Assembly: GCF_018860755.1 (NCBI RefSeq)
Contig: NZ_JAHKPW010000033.1
Location: 22,451 to 86,450, forward strand
DNA length: 64,000 bases
Source of the DNA: Colwellia sp. D2M02
GTDB lineage: Bacteria; Pseudomonadota; Gammaproteobacteria; Enterobacterales; Alteromonadaceae
Direction: 5' to 3'
Shown piece after piece: positions 44,911 to 54,222 of the stretch. Both the position numbers and the translations under genes were made by a program. Positions within the stretch are counted from its first letter, which is position 1. Each line of letters opens with the position of its first letter. The notes under the pieces are model-generated. The model saw only the letters and a program-made list of their open reading frames with translations, had not been told where the DNA came from and ran no database searches.

Positions 44911-47352
44911 TTAATAAACGACTATTTCATCAATATATAAAGGTAATTCAGGTATTTGTGGATCAGCAGAATTTTTACGGTTTTGCGCAACAACGCGTAA
45001 ATAACGATAATTTACTGGGCTAAATTTCATATTAAGTACGGGATGATTTAAGGCAGCGTCAGCTTCGGTCAATAATGCCAGTGACTGCCACTGCTGGGCA
45101 TCATTTGAGCCAAAAACTTCAACACGTTTCGGCGGGTGAAGCTGTCTATGTTTACCAGTATCAACTCCCATAACGACTTGGCTAATTTTAGTCTCTTGAA
45201 CAAAATCTATCGTGGCATCTAAGTCTTCATCATAAAAAACGGCAAAGTCTTCAACATTATAATATTGATCGTAGGCCATTACGCCATCGAGAATTCGCTC
45301 ACGCCCAGAACTCGGTTCATGCACAAAACTAATTTTTTTCCCTAACGCTTTATGGGGAGCTACCGTAAGTTGAGTATTACCAAAATACTGACCACCTTGT
45401 GGTGCTTGAGTAACAACTTGATAGGTTGTTGGCGTATTCACTGTTATTGCCTTTTGGTATGGTTGCCATTGCGTTAATGGCTGCTCTGAAACTTTTCCAG
45501 AAAACTGCTCAGCAAAAATGGGGGGATAAGTACGATAGAATATATGTTGCGAGCTTATCTCACTTTGCATGCTGACGCTCAATAAAGCAGCGTTACTGGA
45601 CTGCGCACCTTGCTTAATAATATTCGCTGTGGCTGTGGCATTAAAGGCGCTATAGCTTGGGTTCAATCCCATATATTGGTAACGTGTTAGCAGCGCTTTA
45701 ATGCCGCCGCTATAGCGTTGCCAGTTTTTCTGCTCGGGCTTACTCCACATCACCTCAGCTAGTGCACTTAAACGAGGAAAAAGCATATATTCAGCATGAC
45801 GCGCGGTTTTTACATATTCGGTCCATAAAGCTCCTTGTACACCTAAAATATGCTTAGCGCTGTCTTTGGGTAAATCCGCAGGTACAGGCTCATAGTCGTA
45901 AACCATTTTCAATGGTAAAAAGCCGTGAATCGCTTTAGGCTCTTCAACAGAACGAGATTGATAAGCATCTAAATAGGTAAACTGATAAGGGCTCATAATG
46001 GCATCGTGACCTTTTTTACTGGCACTAATACCACCTTGCGTACCGCGCCACGACATAATTACCGCATCCTTAGCAATACCTCCCTCCATAATTTCATCCC
46101 AGCCAATTAAGGTTTTATTAAGCTGGCTAATAATAGCGCTGACCCGTTTAATAAAATAGCTTTGCACTTCTTCTGGGCTATTTAAGTTTTGCTCTTGCAT
46201 TAACTGTTGAACAAAGTAACTTTCAAGCCACTGCTTTTTAATCACCTCATCGCCACCAATATGAATGTATTTAGAGGGGAACAACGCCGCCACTTCTTGA
46301 TAAATTTTAGTCAGCATGGCAAATGTTGCTTCTGTTGGGCAAAGTACATTTTCAAAAATACCGAAACGCTCTACCACTTGAACCGCTTGTTGATGGCATG
46401 AATATTGTGGATAAGCCGCGAGTAATGCTGAGGTATGCCCTGGTACATCAATTTCTGGAATAACTTCTACATGGCGAGCTTTAGCGTAAGCCACTACATC
46501 TTTAATTTGCGCTTGTGTATAAAAGCCACTGTGCGCTTTATTGTCAAATAACGATTGATAATCGTAGGTATGCCCAACGACGGTTTTTTTTCGATATGCC
46601 CCTGTACGAGTTAACTCAGGCATGCTGTTAATTTCAATGCGCCAGCCCTGATCATCGGTTAAATGCCATTGAAAAACATTCATCTTATGAAAGGCCAACC
46701 AATCAATATAGCGCTTTACAAACCCAACATTAAAAAAGTGGCGACTTACATCTAAATGCATCCCTCGGTGATTAAAGCGCGGTGAATCATTAATTTCTAC
46801 GCCGTTAATTAGCCAATGGCTTTTATTAATCGGCATTCTCGTTTCTATTTCTGCGGGCAGTAACTGTCTTAATGTTTGCACGCCATAAAATAGTCCAACC
46901 TCACTATTAGCACGCAAAAATATTTTTTTGTCGGTGACTTTAAGGTAATAACTCTCGGTTTTATCTCTTGATTTTATAAGAGAGAATTCAATAACATTGC
47001 TGTTCTCTTCGTTATTGTCTCTTACTTCATTAGTATTCTTTTGAGCACTTATGTCAATAAGCTCGGGTACGTACCCTGTAGCAGGTTGAATAAAGTCACT
47101 AAAATAATGCGCTACGGTGCTAGCTTCTTCACTGTTATAAGTGAAGCGAGTATTTTGGTTAAATTTGAAATGCTGTTCGCGCCAAATAACGGTTTGTGGT
47201 TGAGGAAACAACCGTTGTTGCTGGTGTTGTGGTAACTCTTGTTGGAATACTTCACTCGCTTGTTTGGCGGCACTAGGAAAGGTCACTCCTAAAGATATAG
47301 AAACCGCTAATACTAGGTAAGTTAAACAATTAATCGTTGGTAAAATCTTCAC
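44911..47352 (-). CDS. Beta-N-acetylhexosaminidase, GH20
   Basis: Removes terminal N-acetylglucosamine or galactosamine from chito-oligosaccharides or glycoconjugates. 813 residues: a signal peptide (about 1-29), a GH20b-type N-terminal domain (about 45-165), and the catalytic GH20 barrel from 'RFNHRGMHLDVSRHFF'. The barrel continues with 'HLTDDQGWRIEI', 'VIPEIDVPGHTSALLAAYPQ' and the catalytic pair Asp368-Glu369 in HIGGDEV. The extra C-terminal part is beta-rich and may be a discoidin-like or CHB_HEX-type sugar-binding domain. Export to the periplasm or cell surface is expected. The start is GTG at 47350-47352 with AAGGA upstream. A terminator-like hairpin sits just before it, downstream of a TonB receptor gene. 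Confidence 0.93.
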   Translation of the reverse strand: MKILPTINCLTYLVLAVSISLGVTFPSAAKQASEVFQQELPQHQQQRLFPQPQTVIWREQHFKFNQNTRFTYNSEEASTVAHYFSDFIQPATGYVPELIDISAQKNTNEVRDNNEENSNVIEFSLIKSRDKTESYYLKVTDKKIFLRANSEVGLFYGVQTLRQLLPAEIETRMPINKSHWLINGVEINDSPRFNHRGMHLDVSRHFFNVGFVKRYIDWLAFHKMNVFQWHLTDDQGWRIEINSMPELTRTGAYRKKTVVGHTYDYQSLFDNKAHSGFYTQAQIKDVVAYAKARHVEVIPEIDVPGHTSALLAAYPQYSCHQQAVQVVERFGIFENVLCPTEATFAMLTKIYQEVAALFPSKYIHIGGDEVIKKQWLESYFVQQLMQEQNLNSPEEVQSYFIKRVSAIISQLNKTLIGWDEIMEGGIAKDAVIMSWRGTQGGISASKKGHDAIMSPYQFTYLDAYQSRSVEEPKAIHGFLPLKMVYDYEPVPADLPKDSAKHILGVQGALWTEYVKTARHAEYMLFPRLSALAEVMWSKPEQKNWQRYSGGIKALLTRYQYMGLNPSYSAFNATATANIIKQGAQSSNAALLSVSMQSEISSQHIFYRTYPPIFAEQFSGKVSEQPLTQWQPYQKAITVNTPTTYQVVTQAPQGGQYFGNTQLTVAPHKALGKKISFVHEPSSGRERILDGVMAYDQYYNVEDFAVFYDEDLDATIDFVQETKISQVVMGVDTGKHRQLHPPKRVEVFGSNDAQQWQSLALLTEADAALNHPVLNMKFSPVNYRYLRVVAQNRKNSADPQIPELPLYIDEIVVY

Positions 47353-47371
47353 TCTCGCTATCCTTAAAAAT

Positions 47372-47405
47372 AAAAAACCCGCACATGATTTAGGGAGAGT
47401 GCGGG
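47372..47405 (-). terminator. Terminator/attenuator between the second TonB receptor and the hexosaminidase
   Basis: On the minus strand CCCGCAC and GTGCGGG (47405-47399 and 47384-47378) pair around a 14-nt loop and are followed by TTTTTTATTTTT. It ends only about 20 nt before the GTG of the hexosaminidase, whose ribosome binding site AAGGA directly follows the T-run. There is no room for a separate promoter downstream, so partial read-through from the receptor gene is likely. Confidence 0.8.
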
Positions 47406-47489
47406 GGCAAATAAAGGGTGAAGCATTAACATAACGCGCGTTAATACTTCACAATGCCATAAACGTGTGTTCGGGTGGTTCTAAATTAT

Positions 47490-50012
47490 TTAAAAATCAA
47501 AGGTTAGTGAAGCATTAAACGTACGCCCTAGTATTGGGCGAGCATAGTAATAATCAAAACCTGCCTGTTGGTCGTTTATCGCTCTTGGGTTACCTTCTGT
47601 TAAGCCTATTTCATTTGATAAATTAGTGCCTTTAAGGTGCAAGCTTAGCCCTTCTGTAAACTGATAAATAACCCCAGCGTCAATCGTGGTATAAGCGGGC
47701 AATTCAAACTCATTTTGCCCATCAGAGAAACGTTCACCTAAATGATGAACGGTTAAGTAAACATTACCGTTATCAAAATGGTAGGTAGGGGTTAAACGTA
47801 GTTGTACTTTAGGGGTACGCTTAACTTGATTACCTTCCCAGTGACTGAAGTCGCCGTCAAAGCCTTCCATTTCAGGGTTTTGTAGCACACCAGTCAGCTC
47901 AAACGATAAATCATCAGTCGGCTGCCAAATCGCTTCAAACTCTACACCCGTTGTAATGGCATCAACCGTTTGGTTAGACACTTCACCATTACTGCCAGTA
48001 AAGTTACGCTCAGTTAAGTCTTCAAAGTTAGTATTAAATAACGTTACAGATGTTCCTAAAGTATCACCTGAGTAACGTACACCTATTTCACCAAACGTTA
48101 AGTGTACGGTGTCATTAAAGTCGGCATCTGCTCCTGAATGAATACCTTGGCCATGGCTTAATAAACGTGGCATTTCAAATGCGTCCGCATAACGACCAAA
48201 CATCGCAATATCTTCATTGAAGGTATAATTAAAACCTATAGTCCATGCCGTTTCGGTAACATCTGTTTTTTTATTGTAAAAAACGTCTGATGGCATATCG
48301 GTATAGTTATTGGCCATGATGTTATCGGTATCATTGCCATTGGCATCAAAAGCGCCATCAACTTCTTGCGCAAATAATGTTCCCGATGCGGTACTATCTA
48401 GCGTTAGCCTTTCAATACGTATACCACCATCAAGTCGCAAATTATCAGTCGCTTGAAACTCTTCATTGATAAATAATGAATGTGAGCTTGTTGTGCCGTA
48501 GGCTGTTGCTTGCCCCCAACCTGGCGCATAACCCGTTGAACCTTGGTCTGTTAATTGCCCAACGACTTCATTTTGACTATTTAAAGCAACAATATCTAAA
48601 CGGCGAGCATTATCTCTTACTTCAGTTAAATACTGTGACTCCCATTTATCAACGGGTAAGTCATCAGCATCTACACCAGCGTATAGCCAGCCAAAGGTTA
48701 AGCTGTGTTGCTCATTTTCGTAGGTAAAGCTTAATTTACTCACCAATTGCTCAGCTTCATAACGAGAATAAAGTGGGTAGCTTGTGGTCACTAAACCATT
48801 ACCATTTAAGGTACTTGGATTTTGTAATAACTCTCCTGAGTTAACAAATCGATAAGCGGCATTGACCGCACCTTGATCGGCAAAATGCGCCAGCATATTG
48901 TTAACATCATCGGCTTGTAGGCGAGTATTCGCATCAACGAGCGTCGAGTTGTCAAAATTTAATAAAATATACATGTCGTTTTCAAATTTTGAATAACGCG
49001 CTTTTGCATTCATGAACCAGTAATCAGATAAATCCCAATCAAAATCAAAACCAACACTGCTCATTTTAGTGTGCTGACCATCTTCTAAATCACGGGTTAA
49101 ATAACTACCATCTTGTTTTAAGTAACCGAGCCTTTGTTGATCTTTGCCCAACAAAGTCCCCGATTGAGGATCAACCCCAGGAATACCTTGTGGGTCGCTT
49201 TGATTCTGCAACGGAATAGGAACATAAAAAGTAGTATGATCATCAAGATATTTAGCTGATATAGTTAATTGACCATCATCAAAGTCGCGTACTAAATTCG
49301 CACGAATTTGACCGCCATCATCCGCGGTAAACTCCGTATCACGAACCCCGTCTGATTGACGATAAAAGCCACCTAACGACATTTTCCAGTTTTCACTAAT
49401 TGGCGCACCATAAAAACCATCAAAGCGCATCATGCCATAATCGGCATAAGAAAGTTTTACAGTTCCCTCGGCTTCATCAGTGGGTTTACGCGTAATAAAG
49501 TTAACTAATGCTGCTGGGCCATTGGTTGTTAATAAACCACTGGTGCCGCCTCGCACTGCTTCCATACGGTCAATGGTAACATCTTGTCGTTGGTAAAAAT
49601 CAACCCAAACACCATCATAAACCACCGGTAAACCGTCTTCTTCAACGCCAATATAACGAAAGCCTTCACCGCCACGTAAACCACGTGGAGCAACATTGTT
49701 ATTAGTTTCTCCGCCTGAGTCCTCAACCCAAAAACCGGGCACAGACTCTAATAGGTCAGCAGTCCCTAAAGGCATTTCACGTGCCATTTGCTCGGCATTA
49801 AGTGAGGTAACCGAAACTGACGACTCTAAAATAGTTTGACCTCGCCCTGCACTACCAGTCACAACAATACGTTCTAAATCGACTAACGACTCTTTTTTCT
49901 GTGATGGTTTATCCTCGGCTTGTTCAGCAAAAGAGTGTGGTGCAATAAATAATGCGGTCATTACAGCGCAATACAGTGCAGATTTTTTTATTTGGTGTTT
50001 TTGAATACTCAT
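47490..50012 (-). CDS. TonB-dependent receptor (non-transducing paralogue)
   Basis: 840 residues from the ATG at 50010-50012, which has AGGG 5 nt upstream. An upstream in-frame extension to 50090 lacks start signals. The signal peptide is at about residues 10-30 ('ALYCAVMTALFIAPHSFAEQ'), the TonB box region is 'LERIVVTGS', the plug has 'VPGFWVEDSGGETNN' and 'VAPRGLRGGEGFRYIG', and the barrel ends in 'GRTFNASLTFDF' with terminal Phe. It has no STN domain, unlike its paralogue at 39912-42776. It probably imports the product or substrate of the hexosaminidase encoded downstream. An ECF promoter candidate lies about 176 nt upstream. Confidence 0.92.
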   Translation of the reverse strand: MSIQKHQIKKSALYCAVMTALFIAPHSFAEQAEDKPSQKKESLVDLERIVVTGSAGRGQTILESSVSVTSLNAEQMAREMPLGTADLLESVPGFWVEDSGGETNNNVAPRGLRGGEGFRYIGVEEDGLPVVYDGVWVDFYQRQDVTIDRMEAVRGGTSGLLTTNGPAALVNFITRKPTDEAEGTVKLSYADYGMMRFDGFYGAPISENWKMSLGGFYRQSDGVRDTEFTADDGGQIRANLVRDFDDGQLTISAKYLDDHTTFYVPIPLQNQSDPQGIPGVDPQSGTLLGKDQQRLGYLKQDGSYLTRDLEDGQHTKMSSVGFDFDWDLSDYWFMNAKARYSKFENDMYILLNFDNSTLVDANTRLQADDVNNMLAHFADQGAVNAAYRFVNSGELLQNPSTLNGNGLVTTSYPLYSRYEAEQLVSKLSFTYENEQHSLTFGWLYAGVDADDLPVDKWESQYLTEVRDNARRLDIVALNSQNEVVGQLTDQGSTGYAPGWGQATAYGTTSSHSLFINEEFQATDNLRLDGGIRIERLTLDSTASGTLFAQEVDGAFDANGNDTDNIMANNYTDMPSDVFYNKKTDVTETAWTIGFNYTFNEDIAMFGRYADAFEMPRLLSHGQGIHSGADADFNDTVHLTFGEIGVRYSGDTLGTSVTLFNTNFEDLTERNFTGSNGEVSNQTVDAITTGVEFEAIWQPTDDLSFELTGVLQNPEMEGFDGDFSHWEGNQVKRTPKVQLRLTPTYHFDNGNVYLTVHHLGERFSDGQNEFELPAYTTIDAGVIYQFTEGLSLHLKGTNLSNEIGLTEGNPRAINDQQAGFDYYYARPILGRTFNASLTFDF

Positions 50013-50187
50013 CATGTCCCTCATAACACTCTTGATAGAGCGTACTTTCATTGAATGGGCTTTAATCGCACTATCTTGGTAAGCACGCAATTGCCCATTA
50101 CTTAATTATTGTTTTAGGTGTTTTTATAAGGTCTTGACGATATGGCTTATGCCCTAGCGCACTTTTATAAACCTTACGTAATATAGA

Positions 50188-50215
50188 AACGAACAGCAGT
50201 GGTGTTTTGGGAATT
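50188..50215 (-). promoter_or_regulatory. ECF-type promoter candidate of the second TonB receptor
   Basis: On the minus strand AATTCCCAAA (50215-50206), 14 bp, then CGTT (50191-50188): the same blocks and spacing as upstream of the sigma gene. The leader to the ATG at 50012 would be about 170 nt. The rest of the gap (50013-50440) holds a 14-bp tandem repeat and no gene. Confidence 0.65.
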
Positions 50216-50316
50216 GCTTTTTCAATTATTTTTCAAGCTGAATTAACAAAGCGAAAAAAAACAAACACTTAATTTAAATTAATATTTTTAGAATTAGAGA
50301 GAGTCACTAAAGTTAT

Positions 50317-50358
50317 TTAAATGAAGTGACTTAAATGAAGTGACTTAAATGAAGTAAT
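50317..50358. repeat. Three-copy 14-bp tandem repeat
   Basis: TTAAATGAAGTGAC occurs at 50317-50330 and 50331-50344, with a third copy changed at its end (50345-50358). It lies between the divergent TonB receptor and PH-domain genes. Confidence 0.8.
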
Positions 50359-50440
50359 TAGTGAGATAAAACACTAACTCCTGAACTAACGCATTGATAT
50401 AGTACTAATTCATTAATATTTCACTGAAAAGACAATTTGC

Positions 50441-50983
50441 ATGCATTCTTCAACATTTAGCAATCAATTGATTGACTCACAAACCTTGCCTGATCTTGAG
50501 TTACTACCCAAACAGCCATTATCGAGTCGTTATGCTAAAACCAATATGGTCGTTATTTTGGTGAGTACAATATTAACGATATTGGTGGTGTTAGCCGTTA
50601 AGTATCAGCCATTTTTAGAAATACCAGCGCATATTACCAACTTACTCGGCTTTGCCATTTGGTTAATAGCGGCCTTGGGCTTCATCATGATAGTTTATCG
50701 ACGATTAGCCGATCCTCTGAAAAGCTACGCTTTACGGGAACATGATTTAAGCTATAGCGCAGGACTCGTATTTAAAAAAACAGTAACTCAACCGATAGTA
50801 CGCATTCAGCACATAGAATTAAAACGAGGGCCAATTGAGCGCAAAGTAGGTTTAGCTACTATCCAAGTATTTAGCGCAGGTGGTGCATTAGAAACCTTTC
50901 AAATCCCTGGGTTACCTTTAGCACAGGCACAAAAGCTACGTGAATTCATTTTACGTCACAAAGGTTCTATTGAGCATGCCTAA
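50441..50983 (+). CDS. PH-domain membrane protein, YdbS type
   Basis: 180 residues with two membrane helices ('MVVILVSTILTILVVLAV' and 'LLGFAIWLIAALGFIMIVY') followed by a bacterial PH domain (bPH2, formerly DUF304): 'REHDLSYSAGLVFKKTVTQP', 'RIQHIELKRGPIERKVGLA', 'IQVFSAGG'. It overlaps the next gene by 8 bp, and together they form the YdbS-YdbT pair known from many bacteria. In Bacillus this pair is linked to resistance against antimicrobial compounds of competitors; the mechanism is unknown. No clear ribosome binding site is seen before the ATG. Confidence 0.85.
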   Translation: MHSSTFSNQLIDSQTLPDLELLPKQPLSSRYAKTNMVVILVSTILTILVVLAVKYQPFLEIPAHITNLLGFAIWLIAALGFIMIVYRRLADPLKSYALREHDLSYSAGLVFKKTVTQPIVRIQHIELKRGPIERKVGLATIQVFSAGGALETFQIPGLPLAQAQKLREFILRHKGSIEHA

Positions 50984-52640
50984 TACCAAACTCTCAGGCA
51001 ATGATGCCGCAAATACTCATGAAGAAACTACTAGTGAAGTTAATACTCATGAGAGTAGCCACTTAAGCGGTAACTACCAGAATAATCAAGCACAAACAAA
51101 ACAGTGGCAACGCTTATCACCCATTGCTATTTTATTTTTTGCTATGAGTTTTATCCAAGGCTTATTCGGGCAGCTTATTTATATTGCGCCAGCCTTGATT
51201 ATTGGTTATAAGCAAATTACTGAAAACCCAACGCTGTGGTTACCTATTGTTATCACCTTATTAACGGTATTAGCCATTTCTGCTGTGCTTAAGTTTTATT
51301 ATTTTCAATACCGCTTATCTAAAAATACCATTGAGATTCGTGCCGGTGTTTTTAAAAAATCACACACTAATTTACCTTTTTCACGCATTCAAAATGTTAA
51401 GTTAGAGCAGCCTATTTATTACCGCTTAACCGGCTATGCTTGTCTACAGCTTGATACTGCGGGCTCAAGTAAGCAAGAAGTAAAAATTGCAGCGTTGCCA
51501 TTAGCCTTTGCAGAAGCTTTAAAGAAAGAAATTTTAGCTCAACATGAAAAACATAATAATGAAGACTGTTCTGATGATAAAAAACCTTTAGCAAGTACCC
51601 TAAGTACTCATGACACTAACTTAACTAGTGCCCAACAAGAAACCTTGCTAAATACACGTTCAGTAAAAGATTTAATTATTCATGGAGTTACCAGCAACCG
51701 TATTTGGATTTTTTTAGGCGCAAGTGCTCCTTTTTTTGATAATGCTTATGCCTTTATCAATGAAAAACTCAGTAATTACGGCATTAATTTAGCGGCAGCT
51801 TTTGATTTGAACACTCATTCATGGCTAGAAGTTGGTTTATATGCTCTAACGATTACCTTTTTAATGATGTTCGCCTTAACACTATTTTCTATTTTGGGCT
51901 CGGTAATGACCTTCTATGGCTACACCTTATCTAAAGTAGGCGATAAATATATTCGCCGTAGCGGACTGTTTACCAAACACGAAGTCACTATGCGCTTGTC
52001 TCGTTTGCAAATGATTATACAAAAGCAAGACTGGCTTGATATGGTACTCAAGCGCATTAACCTAAAATTTGAACAAAGTGGTGCTAAGCTTTACGGCGCC
52101 AGCACTCAGGCACTTAATAATAAAATTATGGTGCCATCAATTACCCCTGAGCAAAGTCTGCAATTAATTAATGAAGTGTACCCCGAAAACAATCTCTCAA
52201 CGGTAAACTTTACCGCGATTAGCAAACACTTTTTAGTTCGTTACTTGGCGTATATGCTATTGCCACTATTTGCTTTTTGTCAAAGTACCTTATTGTATAC
52301 GGCGCAATATGAGCTTGCCGCAAGCCTAATTGTTCCATTTGTTTTTATCGGTTTTCTTATTGTAATGCGCTGGTATCGCTGGGGCTATGCCAGTGATGAA
52401 CACTTTATTTATGTGCGTAAAGGTTATGTAGGTGTAGATTACTATTGTTTTCCTATTTACAAAGTACAACAAACCACCCTTAAACAAAGTATTATGATGG
52501 AAAAAAGCCAACTCGCTACTACAAGGTTTATTCTCGCTGCTGGCACAATAACTATCCCTTACCTATCGCAAAACGCTGCTTATCAATTACTCAATAAAAC
52601 CTTAATGCAAGTAGAGTCAAGTGATAAGTCATGGATGTAA
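50976..52640 (+). CDS. PH-domain membrane protein, YdbT type
   Basis: About 554 residues from the ATG at 50976, which overlaps the stop of the preceding gene; the frame opens at 50940 but without a start signal. After a polar N-terminal tail of about 45 residues it has three membrane-pair plus bPH2 units: 'KNTIEIRAGVFKKSHTNLPF' with 'RIQNVKLEQP', 'YIRRSGLFTKHEVTMRLSRL', and 'HFIYVRKGYVGVDYYCFPIY'. This triplicate layout is typical for YdbT. It is the partner of the upstream YdbS-type protein and shares its transcript, which ends at a strong terminator. Confidence 0.87.
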   Translation: MPNTKLSGNDAANTHEETTSEVNTHESSHLSGNYQNNQAQTKQWQRLSPIAILFFAMSFIQGLFGQLIYIAPALIIGYKQITENPTLWLPIVITLLTVLAISAVLKFYYFQYRLSKNTIEIRAGVFKKSHTNLPFSRIQNVKLEQPIYYRLTGYACLQLDTAGSSKQEVKIAALPLAFAEALKKEILAQHEKHNNEDCSDDKKPLASTLSTHDTNLTSAQQETLLNTRSVKDLIIHGVTSNRIWIFLGASAPFFDNAYAFINEKLSNYGINLAAAFDLNTHSWLEVGLYALTITFLMMFALTLFSILGSVMTFYGYTLSKVGDKYIRRSGLFTKHEVTMRLSRLQMIIQKQDWLDMVLKRINLKFEQSGAKLYGASTQALNNKIMVPSITPEQSLQLINEVYPENNLSTVNFTAISKHFLVRYLAYMLLPLFAFCQSTLLYTAQYELAASLIVPFVFIGFLIVMRWYRWGYASDEHFIYVRKGYVGVDYYCFPIYKVQQTTLKQSIMMEKSQLATTRFILAAGTITIPYLSQNAAYQLLNKTLMQVESSDKSWM

Positions 52641-52659
52641 TGATTAAAACATAGGCACA

Positions 52660-52688
52660 AAAAAACCGACGCCTAGTGTCGGTTTTTT
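52660..52688 (+). terminator. Terminator of the PH-domain operon
   Basis: AAAAAACCGAC (52660-52670) and GTCGGTTTTTT (52678-52688) form an 11-bp stem with a 7-nt loop and a terminal T-run, 20 bp after the stop codon. Its left arm is A-rich, so it may also act on the minus strand. Confidence 0.92.
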
Positions 52689-52815
52689 ACTCAAAAGGTT
52701 ACCTAGCGCGATTAACGAGAAGCGCTTGTATTAACTTTTCATCTTAATTTTTTGTCTTAACTTCTTATATTAATTATTCAAATTAACTAGTTAAATTAAC
52801 AACTAATATTAACGA

Positions 52816-53154
52816 TTAATCTTCGCTATCAAAGTCTTCATCATCTAAGTCAAAGTCATCATCTGACAATGCGCGTACAGGCTTGTTGGCCGCTTTAGCG
52901 ATAACTTCAATATAAAACGACGTTAATTTTTCAACTTGCGTTTGATCAATTAACTTATTTATTTGTGATAAATGTACTGTTTTCGCTTCAGCTTGGGTAT
53001 TACCAAACTTACAATCAAAGTCCCAAAAATCAGCACCTTCAGGTAACGTTTTTTTGCGCTCTCTTTTTAAGTATTTTTTTACTTCATGTTTAACAGCATC
53101 AACACGTCTTTCAATTTTAATTTTTGGATGAGTTAATTCAAATGTTTTTTTCAT
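52816..53154 (-). CDS. DUF6172-like protein
   Basis: 112 residues from the ATG at 53154 with AAGGG upstream. The longer frame would begin at a TTG that is part of that ribosome binding site. The sequence 'KKTFELTHPKIKIERRVDAV', 'HEVKKYLKRERKKTLPEG' and 'DFWDFDCKFG' is the pattern I associate with DUF6172, a small family of unknown function. A basic N-terminal half is followed by an extremely acidic tail (DDDFDLDDEDFDSED). The tail suggests protein or metal binding, but this is speculation. It stands alone. Confidence 0.65.
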   Translation of the reverse strand: MKKTFELTHPKIKIERRVDAVKHEVKKYLKRERKKTLPEGADFWDFDCKFGNTQAEAKTVHLSQINKLIDQTQVEKLTSFYIEVIAKAANKPVRALSDDDFDLDDEDFDSED

Positions 53155-53310
53155 AATGCCCTTCAAAGCAAGTCATACTGAGCAATACGTTAAAGTTAGC
53201 CCAATAAAAGGTAAATATCCGTTAAGTACAGCTTAACGGTAATAAAATAATAGCGCTATTTTACGTTAAATTTTACTAAGTAGCGACAGAGCATTACGTG
53301 CAATAGTACT

Positions 53311-54201
53311 TTATTTGCTTTGCGCTTTTTTATAGACCCACTGTAGCCCTTGAATGGCGGTAGTCGGAAAAGCGCTTTCATGATTAGCTTCTTTAATAAT
53401 CAATAACTTGGCATTTAATTTTGGTTGCTGCCATGCCAGTACTTGCTGATAAAATTTTTCAGCATCGCCCACCATATCGTAATTACTATCAAGACCAATA
53501 GTTTCACGCTCGCCAATCGCAATAAACACATTAGCCTCAATCACTTTTTTACTACGTTGAAACGCGGTTTCCAGCTTAAAAATCATATGTTCATCAAACC
53601 AGTATGACGGACTGCCTAAAATATAGTGGTTAAATAATTCTGGCTTAGTCAGCAAAATATAAGTACCTAATAGCCCGCCTAGCGAATTACCAACAAATGC
53701 TCGATCATTTGGCTTTGCTCGGTAATTTTTTTCAATATAACTAATCACATCGCGCTCAAGAAATGCCATGTATTTAGCAGCACCACCGGTTTTTTTCTTC
53801 CATGCGCTATTAATCGTTGGCGTATAATCTAACACTCTACTGCTATCACCTTTCGACCCCTTCGCATAAGAAATGCCAACAATAATCGCCTGCTCTATTG
53901 CTCCTGAGTTCATAGGATAACGAGTTGCCCCAGACACTATTTGAAAGCTATACCAAGCATCGGTTAAGTAAATAACTGGATAGGTTTTATCCGCAGAGTG
54001 CTGATAATTTTTAGGTAACTTAATAAACAACGGATAAACCGCCTCGCTGGTTGAGTCTTTTATATCAACTACCACACTGCGCGGGATTTTGAAGGCTTGG
54101 GTTGCCATTGAAGCAGAAGAAAAAACAACGCTGATTAAGATGGATAAAAAAACAAAAATTAACGTATTTAAAGATGAACAACTCGCATGAAATAATTTCA
54201 A
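53311..54201 (-). CDS. Exported alpha/beta-hydrolase, esterase D / enterochelin-esterase-like
   Basis: A 296-residue hydrolase with a signal peptide (about residues 12-33). The catalytic nucleophile is in 'AFVGNSLGGLLGTYILL' (GxSxGG), the strand before it is 'YPVIYLTDAWYSFQ', and the C-terminal histidine is probably in 'KEANHESAFP'. Family members cleave siderophore esters, S-formylglutathione-like thioesters or other small esters. The start is TTG (54199-54201), with AAGG 9 nt upstream. It follows another hydrolase gene in the same direction, and five 9-bp repeats lie between the two genes. Confidence 0.85.
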   Translation of the reverse strand: MKLFHASCSSLNTLIFVFLSILISVVFSSASMATQAFKIPRSVVVDIKDSTSEAVYPLFIKLPKNYQHSADKTYPVIYLTDAWYSFQIVSGATRYPMNSGAIEQAIIVGISYAKGSKGDSSRVLDYTPTINSAWKKKTGGAAKYMAFLERDVISYIEKNYRAKPNDRAFVGNSLGGLLGTYILLTKPELFNHYILGSPSYWFDEHMIFKLETAFQRSKKVIEANVFIAIGERETIGLDSNYDMVGDAEKFYQQVLAWQQPKLNAKLLIIKEANHESAFPTTAIQGLQWVYKKAQSK

Positions 54202-54222
54202 TGTTACGGGCCTTTTTAGTGG

